8,616 nucleotides of DNA from an uncultured Clostridia bacterium (GCA_947629965.1 CANRFS010000056.1:1-8616), one strand, 5' to 3'; numbered from the stretch's first letter, positions 1 through 7,005 are shown. Numbers and translations are program-made. The notes: a model not told the origin generated them from the letters alone.

Positions 1-22
1 AAAATACAAAGGAGGAGAATTA

Positions 23-364
23 ATGTTTATTATTGATGTAACAAACCCACTAACATTGCTACTATTACTTGCAGCTACTGTACTATTAATATTTTTAGGT
101 AAGGAAATAAAAAAACCATTTGCTCCAGCATTACCATTAATATTTTTCCTACTACTAGTTGTAATTCATAGTGTACAATTTATGCAAATACCAGAAGTAA
201 ACTATGATGAATATTATTCAACTTTATTAGGTTGTATAACTATAGATTTAATAATGATATTTGTTACATTCTTTGGATATCTATGGGTTGACGATGTAGC
301 ATGTAAATTCTATAAAAAGAAAAGCCTTGATAATAGCTTAGATTGGTTCTGGAAAGAAATATAA
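23..364 (+). CDS. Small three-helix membrane protein of unknown function
   Basis: The protein has 113 residues. A strong ribosome binding site, GGAGGAG at 11-17, lies five bases before the ATG and fixes the start. Three hydrophobic stretches are visible at about residues 9-26, 36-54 and 66-89. They are separated by a short basic loop (KEIKK, 27-31) and an acidic, tyrosine-rich loop (about 57-65), and are followed by a charged tail with a lysine cluster (97-100) that ends in DWFWKEI. This looks like a small integral membrane protein with no catalytic motif that I recognise. It is the last gene of its transcript: the stop codon is about 20 bases before a strong hairpin terminator. The upstream partner, if any, lies outside the window. 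Its existence as a gene is well supported; its function is unknown. Confidence 0.8.
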   Translation: MFIIDVTNPLTLLLLLAATVLLIFLGKEIKKPFAPALPLIFFLLLVVIHSVQFMQIPEVNYDEYYSTLLGCITIDLIMIFVTFFGYLWVDDVACKFYKKKSLDNSLDWFWKEI

Positions 365-384
365 TTTTACTAGAAAATTACAAA

Positions 385-422
385 AAAATAGCAAGTTTTA
401 TATTTATAAAACTTGCTATTTT
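385..422 (+). terminator. Rho-independent terminator after the small membrane protein gene
   Basis: Positions 387-402 and 405-420 are perfect reverse complements (AATAGCAAGTTTTATA on the left arm). About 15 base pairs can form with a loop of four. The A-run at 382-388 before the stem and the Ts after it allow the stem to extend and give a short U tail. The A-run would serve as a U-tract on the opposite strand, so the element could work in both directions, but no gene faces it from the right. It separates the membrane protein gene from the metG cluster. Confidence 0.85.
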
Positions 423-483
423 AATAGTATTATGATAGAATTTTAAAAGTTAAAATATGGAATTATAAAGGAGAGTATATTTA

Positions 484-2070
484 ATGAATAAAAACATTTT
501 AATAGGTGGGGCATGGCCTTATGCAAATAATTCATTACATTTAGGACATTTAGCAGGATTAATTTCTGGGGATGTTTTAGCGCGTTATCATAGATTAAAA
601 GGTGACAATGTACTTTATGTATCAGGAACAGACTGTCATGGCACACCAATTACAGAAAGAGCAAAAAAAGAGGGAAGAACTGCAAAAGAAATAGCAGAGC
701 AATATCATGAAGAATTTGTAAAAACATTTAATGCAATGAATTTTTCTTATGATTTATATTCAAAAACTGAAACTGAATACCATGCAAAAAAGGTACAAGA
801 AATTTTTAAAAGATTATATGACAATGGATATATATATGAAAAAATAGAACCACAAGCATATTGTGAAAAATGTAATAAATTTCTGCAGGATAGAGAGATT
901 CAAATAAAATGTCCAGAATGTGGAGAAATAACAAAAGCAGATCAATGTGAACATTGTGGACATACTCCATCAATAGAAGATTTAAAAGATGGAATTTGCT
1001 TAAATTGTGGAAGCAAAACAATAGAAAAAGATAACAAAAATCTATATTTTGCTTTATCTAAATTTCAAGATATAATTCAATCAAATACAGATAAATGTAA
1101 GAATTTTTGGAGAATAAATGCGAGAAACGAAACAGAAAAATATTTAAAACAAGGACTAAAAGATAGAGCAGTTACTCGTGATTTAGACTGGGGAATAGAA
1201 ATTCCTATTCCAGGCTATGAAACAAAGAGAATGTATGTATGGATAGAAGCAGTTCTTGGATATTTAACAGATACAATGAAACTTGCAGAAGATAATGGAT
1301 TTAACTGGGAAGATTATTGGAAAGAAGGTCATGATAATAAAATATATATGTGTCATGGAAAAGATAATATAGTATTCCATAGCATAATATTTAATGGCCT
1401 TTTAGCAGGACTTAAAGATAATTTTAAATTAGTTGATGTAATAGTTTCTACAGAATATTTAAATATAAATGACGAGAAAATATCAAAAAGCAAGGGAAAT
1501 GGAATTACAGCGCTTGAAATGCTTGAAAAATATAATTCGGATTCATTAAGATTCCATATAATAAATAATGGACCTGAAAAGAAAGATACAAACTTTACAA
1601 TAGAAGATTTCGAAAGAACTCATAACAACGAGATATTAAACAAATTTGGAAATTTGGTAAATAGAACTTTAAGATTCAAAGGACTAGAAACTTTGCCAAC
1701 TGGAAAATTAGATGAAAATGCTAAAAATGAAATAGAAAAAGCATATAAAGATGTAGGAGTTTTAATAGAGAATTTAGAGTTTAAAGCTGCAACAGATAGA
1801 GTAATGGAACTTGTAGAGTATGCTAATAAATATTATGATGAAAGACAGCCTTGGGTTCAAAAGAAAGAAGATATGCAAGGCTTTAATGATACAATATATA
1901 CATGTAGTGTTATAATTGCAAATTTATCAAATTTATTTGAACCATTCATGCCAAACGCTTGCAAAAAAATAAGAACATATTTAAATATAAAAAATCCTAA
2001 ATGGGGCATGACAAATATAGAAGAGGAAATTGAACTTAAAGATATCGAACCATTATTTAATAGAATTTAA
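484..2070 (+). CDS. metG: Methionyl-tRNA synthetase
   Basis: This cytoplasmic enzyme charges tRNA-Met with methionine using ATP. The protein has 528 residues and a class I Rossmann core. The HIGH-type signature is HLGH (19-22), after GGAWPYAN. GTDCHGTPI follows (48-56). The KMSKS loop is present as KISKS (332-336). The inserted zinc domain (about 127-175) has four CxxC pairs: C127/C130, C143/C146, C155/C158 and C172/C175. TRDLDWGI (231-238) and YVWIEAVLGY (251-260) are typical of the family. The helical anticodon-binding domain fills about 370-525. The C-terminal EMAP-like tRNA-binding domain found in many bacterial MetRS (about 650-680 residues in total) is absent. AAGGAGA at 468-474 supports the start. 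TATGAT at 431-436 could be a -10 box, but I see no clear -35. The thymidylate kinase-like gene begins 15 bases after the stop, so the two are probably co-transcribed. Confidence 0.96.
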   Translation: MNKNILIGGAWPYANNSLHLGHLAGLISGDVLARYHRLKGDNVLYVSGTDCHGTPITERAKKEGRTAKEIAEQYHEEFVKTFNAMNFSYDLYSKTETEYHAKKVQEIFKRLYDNGYIYEKIEPQAYCEKCNKFLQDREIQIKCPECGEITKADQCEHCGHTPSIEDLKDGICLNCGSKTIEKDNKNLYFALSKFQDIIQSNTDKCKNFWRINARNETEKYLKQGLKDRAVTRDLDWGIEIPIPGYETKRMYVWIEAVLGYLTDTMKLAEDNGFNWEDYWKEGHDNKIYMCHGKDNIVFHSIIFNGLLAGLKDNFKLVDVIVSTEYLNINDEKISKSKGNGITALEMLEKYNSDSLRFHIINNGPEKKDTNFTIEDFERTHNNEILNKFGNLVNRTLRFKGLETLPTGKLDENAKNEIEKAYKDVGVLIENLEFKAATDRVMELVEYANKYYDERQPWVQKKEDMQGFNDTIYTCSVIIANLSNLFEPFMPNACKKIRTYLNIKNPKWGMTNIEEEIELKDIEPLFNRI

Positions 2071-2085
2071 TTAGGGAGTAGAAAA

Positions 2086-2757
2086 ATGGGTAAATTATTT
2101 GTAATAGACGGAACAGATGCAAGTGGAAAACAAACACAATTTGAAAAATTACAAGAAAGATTAAGAAATGAAAATATTGATTATAGGGTGGTATCTTTTC
2201 CTAATTATGATAGTCCATCATCATCACTTGTAAAGATGTATTTATCAGGAGAATTTGGAGAAAATGCAAAAGAAGTAAGTCCATATATAGCATCAACATT
2301 TTATGCTGCTGATAGATATGCTACTTTTAAAAAAGAATTAGAAGCCTATTACAATGCTGGAGGAATAATCCTTGCAGATAGATATACAACTGCTAATATG
2401 GTACATCAAGCAGGAAAAATAGATAATAAGGAAGAAAGAGAAAAGTTTTTGAATTGGCTTTGGGATTTTGAATTTAATTTATATAAATTGCCAGTGCCAA
2501 CAAAAGTATTCTTTTTAAACATGCCACCAGAATTTGCTTTTAAACTTATGGAAAAAAGAGAAAATAAATTTACACACGAGGCTAAAAAAGATATACACGA
2601 AAGAGATAAAAACCATATAATAGATAGTTATAAAGCAGCTTGTGATGTAGCAGAAAAATATAATTGGTGTAAAATAGAATGTGTTAAAGATAATAAAATA
2701 AGAACAATTGAAGAAATACATGAAGATATATATAAAGAAATTAAAGATATTATTTAA
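2086..2757 (+). CDS. tmk: Thymidylate kinase-like nucleoside monophosphate kinase
   Basis: The predicted activity is ATP-dependent phosphorylation of dTMP to dTDP in the cytoplasm. The protein has 223 residues, slightly longer than the usual 205-215. The P-loop is GTDASGKQT (9-17). FPNY (38-41), AADRY (74-78) and the catalytic/base-binding ADRY (97-100) match thymidylate kinases, and the lid lies around KDIHERD (168-174). The residue after the P-loop lysine is Q16 rather than Ser or Thr, with T17 next. This differs from the canonical Walker A, so a related deoxynucleotide kinase role cannot be excluded. AGGGAG at 2073-2078, seven bases before the ATG, sets the start. The gene sits 15 bases behind metG and 41 bases ahead of the NadD-like gene, which suggests one operon. 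Confidence 0.9.
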   Translation: MGKLFVIDGTDASGKQTQFEKLQERLRNENIDYRVVSFPNYDSPSSSLVKMYLSGEFGENAKEVSPYIASTFYAADRYATFKKELEAYYNAGGIILADRYTTANMVHQAGKIDNKEEREKFLNWLWDFEFNLYKLPVPTKVFFLNMPPEFAFKLMEKRENKFTHEAKKDIHERDKNHIIDSYKAACDVAEKYNWCKIECVKDNKIRTIEEIHEDIYKEIKDII

Positions 2758-2798
2758 AATAAAAGAGGACGAAGCCCTTTCAGTTTAAGAGGAAGAAT

Positions 2799-3317
2799 AT
2801 GGAGAAAATAGGATTCTTTGGAGGATGTTTTAATCCTCCAACAAAAGTACATATAAATATTGCAAATAATCTAATAGAAAATGGAAAAGTAGATAAAGTG
2901 ATATTTGTTCCTGTTAATGATTATTATAAAAAAGCAAACTTAATAGAAGCAAAGCATAGATATAATTTGTTAAAGATAATAACAAAAAACGCTAAAAACT
3001 TGGATATTGATGATTTAGAATTAAAAGAGAATAGAGAATTATTTGCAGTTGATGCTTTTGAACTTATTGAAAAAAAATATTCAACATCGAATATTTTTTT
3101 TATAATGGGTTCTGATAATTATAAAAAAATGTCAACATGGAAAGATTATAACAAAATAAAAGATAAATATAATTATATTATTGTTGATAGAGATGAAAAT
3201 GAAATTTCATCAACACAAATAAGAAATATGATAAAGCATGATGACAAAAAAATGATGGAATATTTACCAAAAGAAGTATATGATTATATAGTTAAAAATA
3301 AGTTATATAAATTATAA
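2799..3317 (+). CDS. nadD: NadD-like nicotinate-nucleotide adenylyltransferase family protein
   Basis: This is an HxGH-type nucleotidyltransferase. NadD transfers AMP from ATP to nicotinate mononucleotide in NAD synthesis. The protein has 172 residues, short for NadD (usually about 190-215). The N-terminus GFFGGCFNPPTKVH (5-18) matches the GGxFxPxHxGH signature, but the (H/T)xGH box reads TKVH, with valine at the usual glycine. MGSDN (103-107) with W114 matches the NadD GADN...W region. ISSTQIRN (136-143) is the C-terminal ISSTxIR motif that contacts ATP phosphates. GAGGAAG at 2789-2795 sets the start. The usual NadD neighbours (yqeK, rsfS) are not present. The family is clear; the exact substrate is less certain because of the short length and altered motif. 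Confidence 0.8.
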   Translation: MEKIGFFGGCFNPPTKVHINIANNLIENGKVDKVIFVPVNDYYKKANLIEAKHRYNLLKIITKNAKNLDIDDLELKENRELFAVDAFELIEKKYSTSNIFFIMGSDNYKKMSTWKDYNKIKDKYNYIIVDRDENEISSTQIRNMIKHDDKKMMEYLPKEVYDYIVKNKLYKL

Positions 3318-3322
3318 TTAAA

Positions 3323-3355
3323 TTCAACAAAATGGGACAAACCCCTTTTGTTGAA
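3323..3355 (+). terminator. Hairpin between the NadD-like and GltD-like genes; weak terminator or attenuator
   Basis: TTCAACAAAA-T-GGG (3323-3336) pairs with CCC-C-TTTTGTTGAA (3342-3355). This gives 13 pairs around one T-C mismatch, with a five-base loop (ACAAA). Two more A-T pairs could form outside the stem. The sequence after the stem (ATTTATTCG) has no strong U-run, so termination would be partial at best. The ribosome binding site of the next gene (AAGGAG, 3365-3370) starts ten bases downstream. The hairpin could therefore act as a weak terminator, an attenuator or an mRNA processing or stability element. Confidence 0.5.
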
Positions 3356-3375
3356 ATTTATTCGAAGGAGTATAA

Positions 3376-4632
3376 ATGGATAATTTAGAAGAAATACTTA
3401 AAGAGGCAAATGAATGTTTAAATTGTAAAAATCCGCTATGTAGAAAAGGTTGCCCTATTTCTACGAATATACCTGAATTTATAGATGCAATAAAAAATAA
3501 AAACCTAGAAAAAGCGTATGCAATTTTACAACGAAATAATATAATGAGTGATATATGCTCAAATGTATGTCCTTATGAAGAATATTGCACACGGTCATTG
3601 TGTAAAAGGAATAAAAGGAAAACCTGTTCAAGTTTCAAAATTAGAAAAGTATGTAAATTTATGGGCAAGAGAGAATAATGTAAAATACATATATAATATA
3701 GAAAATAACAATAATAAAAAAGTTGCAATTATTGGATCTGGTCCTGCAGGTATAGAATGTCGGAGTTGAACTTTCAAAAAAAGGATATAAAGTTACAATG
3801 TTTGAAAAGGAAAAGCAAATTGGTGGGTTACTTACATATGGAATTCCAGGTTTTAGATTACCAAGAAATATCACAGAAAATCTAACAAACAGGATAAAAA
3901 ATTTAAACATAGAAATTATAACAAATATAGAATTTGGGAAAGATATAATTTTAAAAAAATTACAAGAAGATTATGATGCTATATTTTTAGGAATAGGCGC
4001 AGACGTTTCATCTACATACAATTTAACAGATAAAGAATGTGAAAAAATTTATAAATCTAGCTATATATTAAAAGAATATAATGCAAAACGAATAGTTGAA
4101 AATTTAGGAGATGTAATTGTAATTGGTCGGTGGAAATGTTGCAACAGACTCTGCAAGAGCAGCAATTAGAATGGGTGCAAGAACTGCTACAATAGTTTAT
4201 AGAAGAGACAATAGCAAAATGCCGGCAAGACAATTAGAGTTAGATGAAGCTATTTCAGATGGTGTTAAAATTATTTATAACACTAAAGTTGAAAGTGCAG
4301 ATATAGAAAATGGAAATATAAAAAAAGTTAGATGTATAAAAACAGATACATCTACCGAAAAGGTAGTAGATTTACCTAATACTGAATTTTATATTAATGC
4401 GGATTCTATAATATTTGCAATAGGTTTAAAACCAGATAAAGATTTAATTAAAAATGAAGAAATAGAATTGGATGAAAAAGGTCTAATAAAAATTGATGAA
4501 AACAGCATGACAAATATAGAAGGAGTATTTGCAGGTGGAGATGTATGCCAAAGCAAAGCAACAGTATGCAAAGCCATAGAATCTGGGAAAAAAGCAGCTG
4601 AAGGAATTGATAAATATCTAACAACATTTTAA
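3376..4632 (+). CDS. gltD: GltD-like Fe-S/FAD/NAD(P)H oxidoreductase, complete only through three +1 frame changes at CGG
   Basis: This belongs to the glutamate synthase small-subunit family, which moves electrons between NAD(P)H, FAD and two [4Fe-4S] clusters. Read as frame 1 (3376-3591), frame 2 (3593-3760), frame 3 (3762-4127) and frame 1 again (4129-4632), skipping one C at each join, it gives 417 residues with every family motif. Cluster cysteines are C14, C17, C22, C26 and C61, C65, C71, C75. GSGPAG (120-125) is the FAD site. GGLLTYGIPGFRLP follows. GGGN (250-253) is the NADPH site, then RRD and MPAR. AIGLKPD and EGVFAGGDVC (381-390) complete the FAD domain. AAGGAG at 3365-3370 sets the start. 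No large subunit (gltB) is nearby, so a stand-alone NAD(P)H oxidoreductase is as likely as glutamate synthase. An automatic annotation would call it a frameshifted pseudogene. I think it is more likely a recoded gene, because all three disruptions are identical in kind and nothing else is damaged. Confidence 0.85.
3592..3595 (+). other. Frame-change site 1 (C before GGT), candidate +1 recoding site
   Basis: The frame 1 codons read TGC ACA CGG TCA. The conserved protein needs C-T-G-H-C-V, obtained by skipping C3592 and reading GGT (3593-3595) in frame 2. The shift lies between the third and fourth cysteines of the second Fe-S motif (C71 and C75). Without it, translation continues in frame 1 to a stop at 3676-3678 and yields a 100-residue Fe-S-domain fragment. 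The frame change is seen directly; recoding is inference. Confidence 0.75.
3761..3764 (+). other. Frame-change site 2 (C before GGA), candidate +1 recoding site
   Basis: The frame 2 codons read GAA TGT CGG AGT TGA. The family sequence GSGPAGIEC-GVELSKKG is restored by skipping C3761 and reading GGA (3762-3764) in frame 3. The site lies in the helix right after the FAD-binding GxGPAG motif. Without the shift, a TGA stop at 3767-3769 ends translation after one more codon beyond CGG. Confidence 0.75.
4128..4131 (+). other. Frame-change site 3 (C before GGT), candidate +1 recoding site
   Basis: The frame 3 codons read ATT GGT CGG TGG. Skipping C4128 and reading GGT (4129-4131) in frame 1 restores VIGGGNVATDSAR, the NADPH-binding glycine motif. 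The inserted base falls between the first and second glycine of GGGN. Without the shift, translation ends at TAG 4167-4169. An AGGAG (4106-4110) lies 17 bases upstream, too far to resemble the close Shine-Dalgarno stimulator of the prfB frameshift. Confidence 0.75.
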
Positions 4633-4639
4633 ATTCATC

Positions 4640-4669
4640 TTGACAGCATAAGAACATATGTTCTATAAT
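4640..4669 (+). promoter_or_regulatory. Consensus sigma-A promoter of dinB
   Basis: The -35 is TTGACA (4640-4645) and the -10 is TATAAT (4664-4669), both perfect consensus, with an 18-base spacer. The promoter starts eight bases after the GltD-like stop codon, so dinB has its own transcription start, expected near 4674-4677. The LexA box fills most of the spacer and touches the -10. Confidence 0.9.
4651..4664 (+). promoter_or_regulatory. LexA (SOS) operator overlapping the dinB promoter
   Basis: AGAACATATGTTCT is a perfect 14-base palindrome. Its inner GAACATATGTTC matches the Gram-positive LexA/DinR box (CGAACRNRYGTTYG) except at the outermost bases. It occupies the spacer between -35 and -10, where bound LexA would block RNA polymerase. 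It precedes a translesion polymerase gene, a classic SOS target. Confidence 0.92.
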
Positions 4670-4684
4670 AAATATGGTGATAGT

Positions 4685-5887
4685 ATGGAGAGGCAAATTA
4701 TACACATAGATGTAAATAATGCGTTTTTATCTTGGTATGCAATATGGCGCCTAAAAAATGGTGAGAAAGATGATATAAGAGAAATACCTGCAGTTATTGG
4801 TGGAGATGAATCAAAAAGATCAGGTATTGTACTTGCAAAAAGTAATCTTGCTAAACAATTTGGAATAGTTACAGGCGAAACCATATATCAAGCTAAAAAG
4901 AAATGTCCAAACATAAAAATATTTCAGGGTGATTATAAAGTATACAGAGAATATTCAGATAAACTATACAATTTATTATTAGAATACACAGATAAAATAG
5001 AAAGATTTTCAATAGATGAATGCTTTTTAGATATGACAGAATATTTAATGAAATCAACACTTATGGATAAGGCAAAAGAAATTAGAAAAAGAGTAAACGA
5101 GGAATTAGGTTTTACTGTAAATATTGGATTAAGTTCAAATAAATTGTTGGCAAAAATGGCATCAGATTTTGAAAAGCCAAATAAAATACATACATTATTT
5201 GCAGATGAAATTAAGCAAAAAATGTGGCCACTACCTATAAAAGAATTATTTATGCTTGGAAGAAAAACTGTTCCAAAATTATATAATATGAAAATAAAAA
5301 CAATAGGTGATTTAGCTAAAACAGATGAAAAACTACTTATTAAAAAATTTGGAAAATATGGAAAAATGATGTGGGATTATGCAAATGGCATAGATAATTC
5401 AGAAGTAGTATATAAATACGAAGCACCAAAAAGTATAGGAAATTCTACAACTCTTCCAATAGATATTCAAGATATAGATTCTTTAAATGAAATATTACTA
5501 ACACTAGCAGAACATGTAACTTTTAGATTAAGAAAACATAATATGCTTGCAAGGGTTGTTAATGTTGGATTAAGAACAAATGAATTTAAAGATTATTCGC
5601 ATCAAAGCAAGTTAGATTTAGAAACTTCGAATACTAAAGAAATATACGAAAAAGCAAAGCAACTCCTAAATTCAATGTATAAGGGAGAACCAATTAGATT
5701 AGTATCATTAAAAGTAGACAAATTAATAAATAAAAATGAAAAACAAATGTCTTTATTTGAATCAGAAGAAAAACAAAAACAAGAAGAATTAGATAAAGTA
5801 ATAGACAATTTAAAAGAAAAATATGGTTATTCAGCTATTACCAGAGCAGGACAGCTAAGTATCGGAAAAAAAATAAAATTTAAATAG
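4685..5887 (+). CDS. dinB: Y-family DNA polymerase IV (DinB), SOS-controlled
   Basis: This error-prone translesion polymerase copies past damaged template bases. The protein has 400 residues from ATG 4685. An in-frame ATG at 4658 is rejected because it lies inside the promoter; GGTGAT at 4676-4681 serves the 4685 start. The first metal-binding aspartate is D9 in HIDVNNAF, with F14 near the steric-gate position. SIDECFLD (109-116) carries the catalytic D111/E112. VNIGLSSNKLLAKMASDFEKP (about 145-165) is the conserved palm/fingers motif. A helix-hairpin-helix thumb follows (about 185-211). The little-finger domain spans about 240-345. A beta-clamp-binding motif QMSLF is at 354-358. The tail after it is charged and helical. 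The length is normal and I see no defects. LexA control is directly supported by the operator upstream. Confidence 0.95.
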   Translation: MERQIIHIDVNNAFLSWYAIWRLKNGEKDDIREIPAVIGGDESKRSGIVLAKSNLAKQFGIVTGETIYQAKKKCPNIKIFQGDYKVYREYSDKLYNLLLEYTDKIERFSIDECFLDMTEYLMKSTLMDKAKEIRKRVNEELGFTVNIGLSSNKLLAKMASDFEKPNKIHTLFADEIKQKMWPLPIKELFMLGRKTVPKLYNMKIKTIGDLAKTDEKLLIKKFGKYGKMMWDYANGIDNSEVVYKYEAPKSIGNSTTLPIDIQDIDSLNEILLTLAEHVTFRLRKHNMLARVVNVGLRTNEFKDYSHQSKLDLETSNTKEIYEKAKQLLNSMYKGEPIRLVSLKVDKLINKNEKQMSLFESEEKQKQEELDKVIDNLKEKYGYSAITRAGQLSIGKKIKFK

Positions 5888-5906
5888 AAAATTATTATAA
5901 AAGGTC

Positions 5907-5935
5907 TTGATTTTTTAATATTATTTTAATAAACT
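5907..5935 (+). promoter_or_regulatory. Probable promoter of the prsA-like gene
   Basis: TTGATT (5907-5912) and TAAACT (5930-5935) are separated by 17 bases in the 86-base gap between dinB and the prsA-like gene. Each box is one or two bases from consensus, and the region is AT-only around them. Transcription would start near 5942, about 30 bases before the start codon. The gap shows no convincing terminator for dinB. Confidence 0.45.
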
Positions 5936-5973
5936 ATATGTAAAATATTGAAAAAATAAGGAGTGTTAATTGT

Positions 5974-6978
5974 ATGGAAGAAGAAAAAAAATCATTTAAA
6001 GAAAAAATTAAAAATATTTTCAAGAAAAAAGAAATATGGATTTCAGGCATTGTTGGACTAGTAATAGGTGGAGCTTTGATTTACTTATTAGGAATATTAG
6101 GAATTCCTGGACTTGGACATGAAACTGTTATGTCATTTAAAGGAGGAAGAATAACTAAAAGTGACGTGTATAATGATTTAGCAAATAAATATCCAATTAG
6201 TTATGCTTTAGAATTAGTAGATAAAGAAATATTAGACGGCGTTTATAAATTAAATGATGATCAAAAGAAAGAAGTAGAAGATCAAGCTAATTCAATTTTA
6301 AGTATGTATAGTGCATACGGATATGAGGAAGAAGATTTCTTAGAAGAAAATGGATTTAGTTCAAAAGAAGAATTTATTAATTATATGGAACTAGATTATA
6401 AAAGAAATTTATACTGTATAGATTATTTTAAAACATTATTAGCTGAAGATGATATTAATAATTTTTATAATGATAATGTTTATGGAAAAATCAGTACAAA
6501 GCATATGTTAGTTCAAGTAACAGATGATGTAACAGATGAACAAGCTTTAGCTACAGCAAATGAAATACTAGCTAAATTAAAAGACGGAAAAAGTTTTGAC
6601 GAAGTTGCAGAAGAGTATAAAGATAAAATAGTGTCAGAAAATGTTGAATTTGATAATTTTACAGAAAACACACTAGCACAGACATATGTTGAAGCAAGTA
6701 AAAAGTTAAATAAAGATGAATATACTACAGAAGCAGTAAAAACAGATTACGGATATCATGTAATATATTGTATAGATAAAGCTGACAAACCAAGTTTAGA
6801 AGAAGTAGAAGATGATATAGTAGAAAATCTAGGTGAAGGCTTAGAAGAAAATGATCAATATATAAGATATAAAGCATTAATTAAACTAAGAGAAGATAAA
6901 AACTTAAAATTCAAAAACAAAGATTTAGAAGAAGATTATAAAGAATATTGTGACCAAGTAAATGCAACAGAAGAATAA
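5974..6978 (+). CDS. prsA: Membrane-anchored PrsA-like parvulin peptidyl-prolyl isomerase
   Basis: This is a foldase that probably helps exported proteins fold outside the membrane by isomerising Xaa-Pro bonds. The protein has 334 residues. A lysine-rich N-terminus (5-20) precedes one hydrophobic segment (about 21-45), giving a signal anchor with the bulk outside. There is no lipobox cysteine, unlike the B. subtilis PrsA lipoprotein. An N-terminal SurA/PrsA-like helical region spans about 58-165. The parvulin (PpiC) domain spans about 172-268: STKHMLVQV carries H177, SFDEVAEEY is at 207-215, and YGYHVIYC carries H262, matching the two conserved active-site histidines. The tail is acidic and helical. 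AAGGAG at 5958-5963 sets the start. The family is clear; the client proteins are unknown. Confidence 0.88.
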   Translation: MEEEKKSFKEKIKNIFKKKEIWISGIVGLVIGGALIYLLGILGIPGLGHETVMSFKGGRITKSDVYNDLANKYPISYALELVDKEILDGVYKLNDDQKKEVEDQANSILSMYSAYGYEEEDFLEENGFSSKEEFINYMELDYKRNLYCIDYFKTLLAEDDINNFYNDNVYGKISTKHMLVQVTDDVTDEQALATANEILAKLKDGKSFDEVAEEYKDKIVSENVEFDNFTENTLAQTYVEASKKLNKDEYTTEAVKTDYGYHVIYCIDKADKPSLEEVEDDIVENLGEGLEENDQYIRYKALIKLREDKNLKFKNKDLEEDYKEYCDQVNATEE

Positions 6979-7005
6979 TATAAAGTTAAATTAGCAAAAT
7001 AAAAC

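Noticed and set aside
2763..2780. Hairpin between the thymidylate kinase-like and NadD-like genes
   Set aside because: AAAGAGG and CCCTTTC pair only with a bulge and about six pairs, with no U-tract; too weak to call.
4100..4131. prfB-like frameshift signal (Shine-Dalgarno stimulator plus slippery codon and stop)
   Set aside because: The AGGAG at 4106-4110 is 17 bases away from the CGG, the other two sites have no such element, and no CUU-UGA-like slip codon is present.
3376..4632. Ordinary decaying pseudogene
   Set aside because: The three disruptions are all a single C before GGN, no stop or deletion occurs elsewhere, and the restored protein has all family motifs. Decay would give varied lesions. 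It cannot be fully excluded without relatives or reads.
4658..4684. Upstream ATG as the dinB start
   Set aside because: It lies between the -35 and -10 boxes and inside the LexA palindrome, and has no ribosome binding site. The nine added residues do not resemble the family N-terminus.
5888..5930. Terminator after dinB
   Set aside because: The two AT-only arms around GGTCTTGA have several mismatches and no GC pairs, so a stable hairpin is unlikely; the region fits a promoter better.
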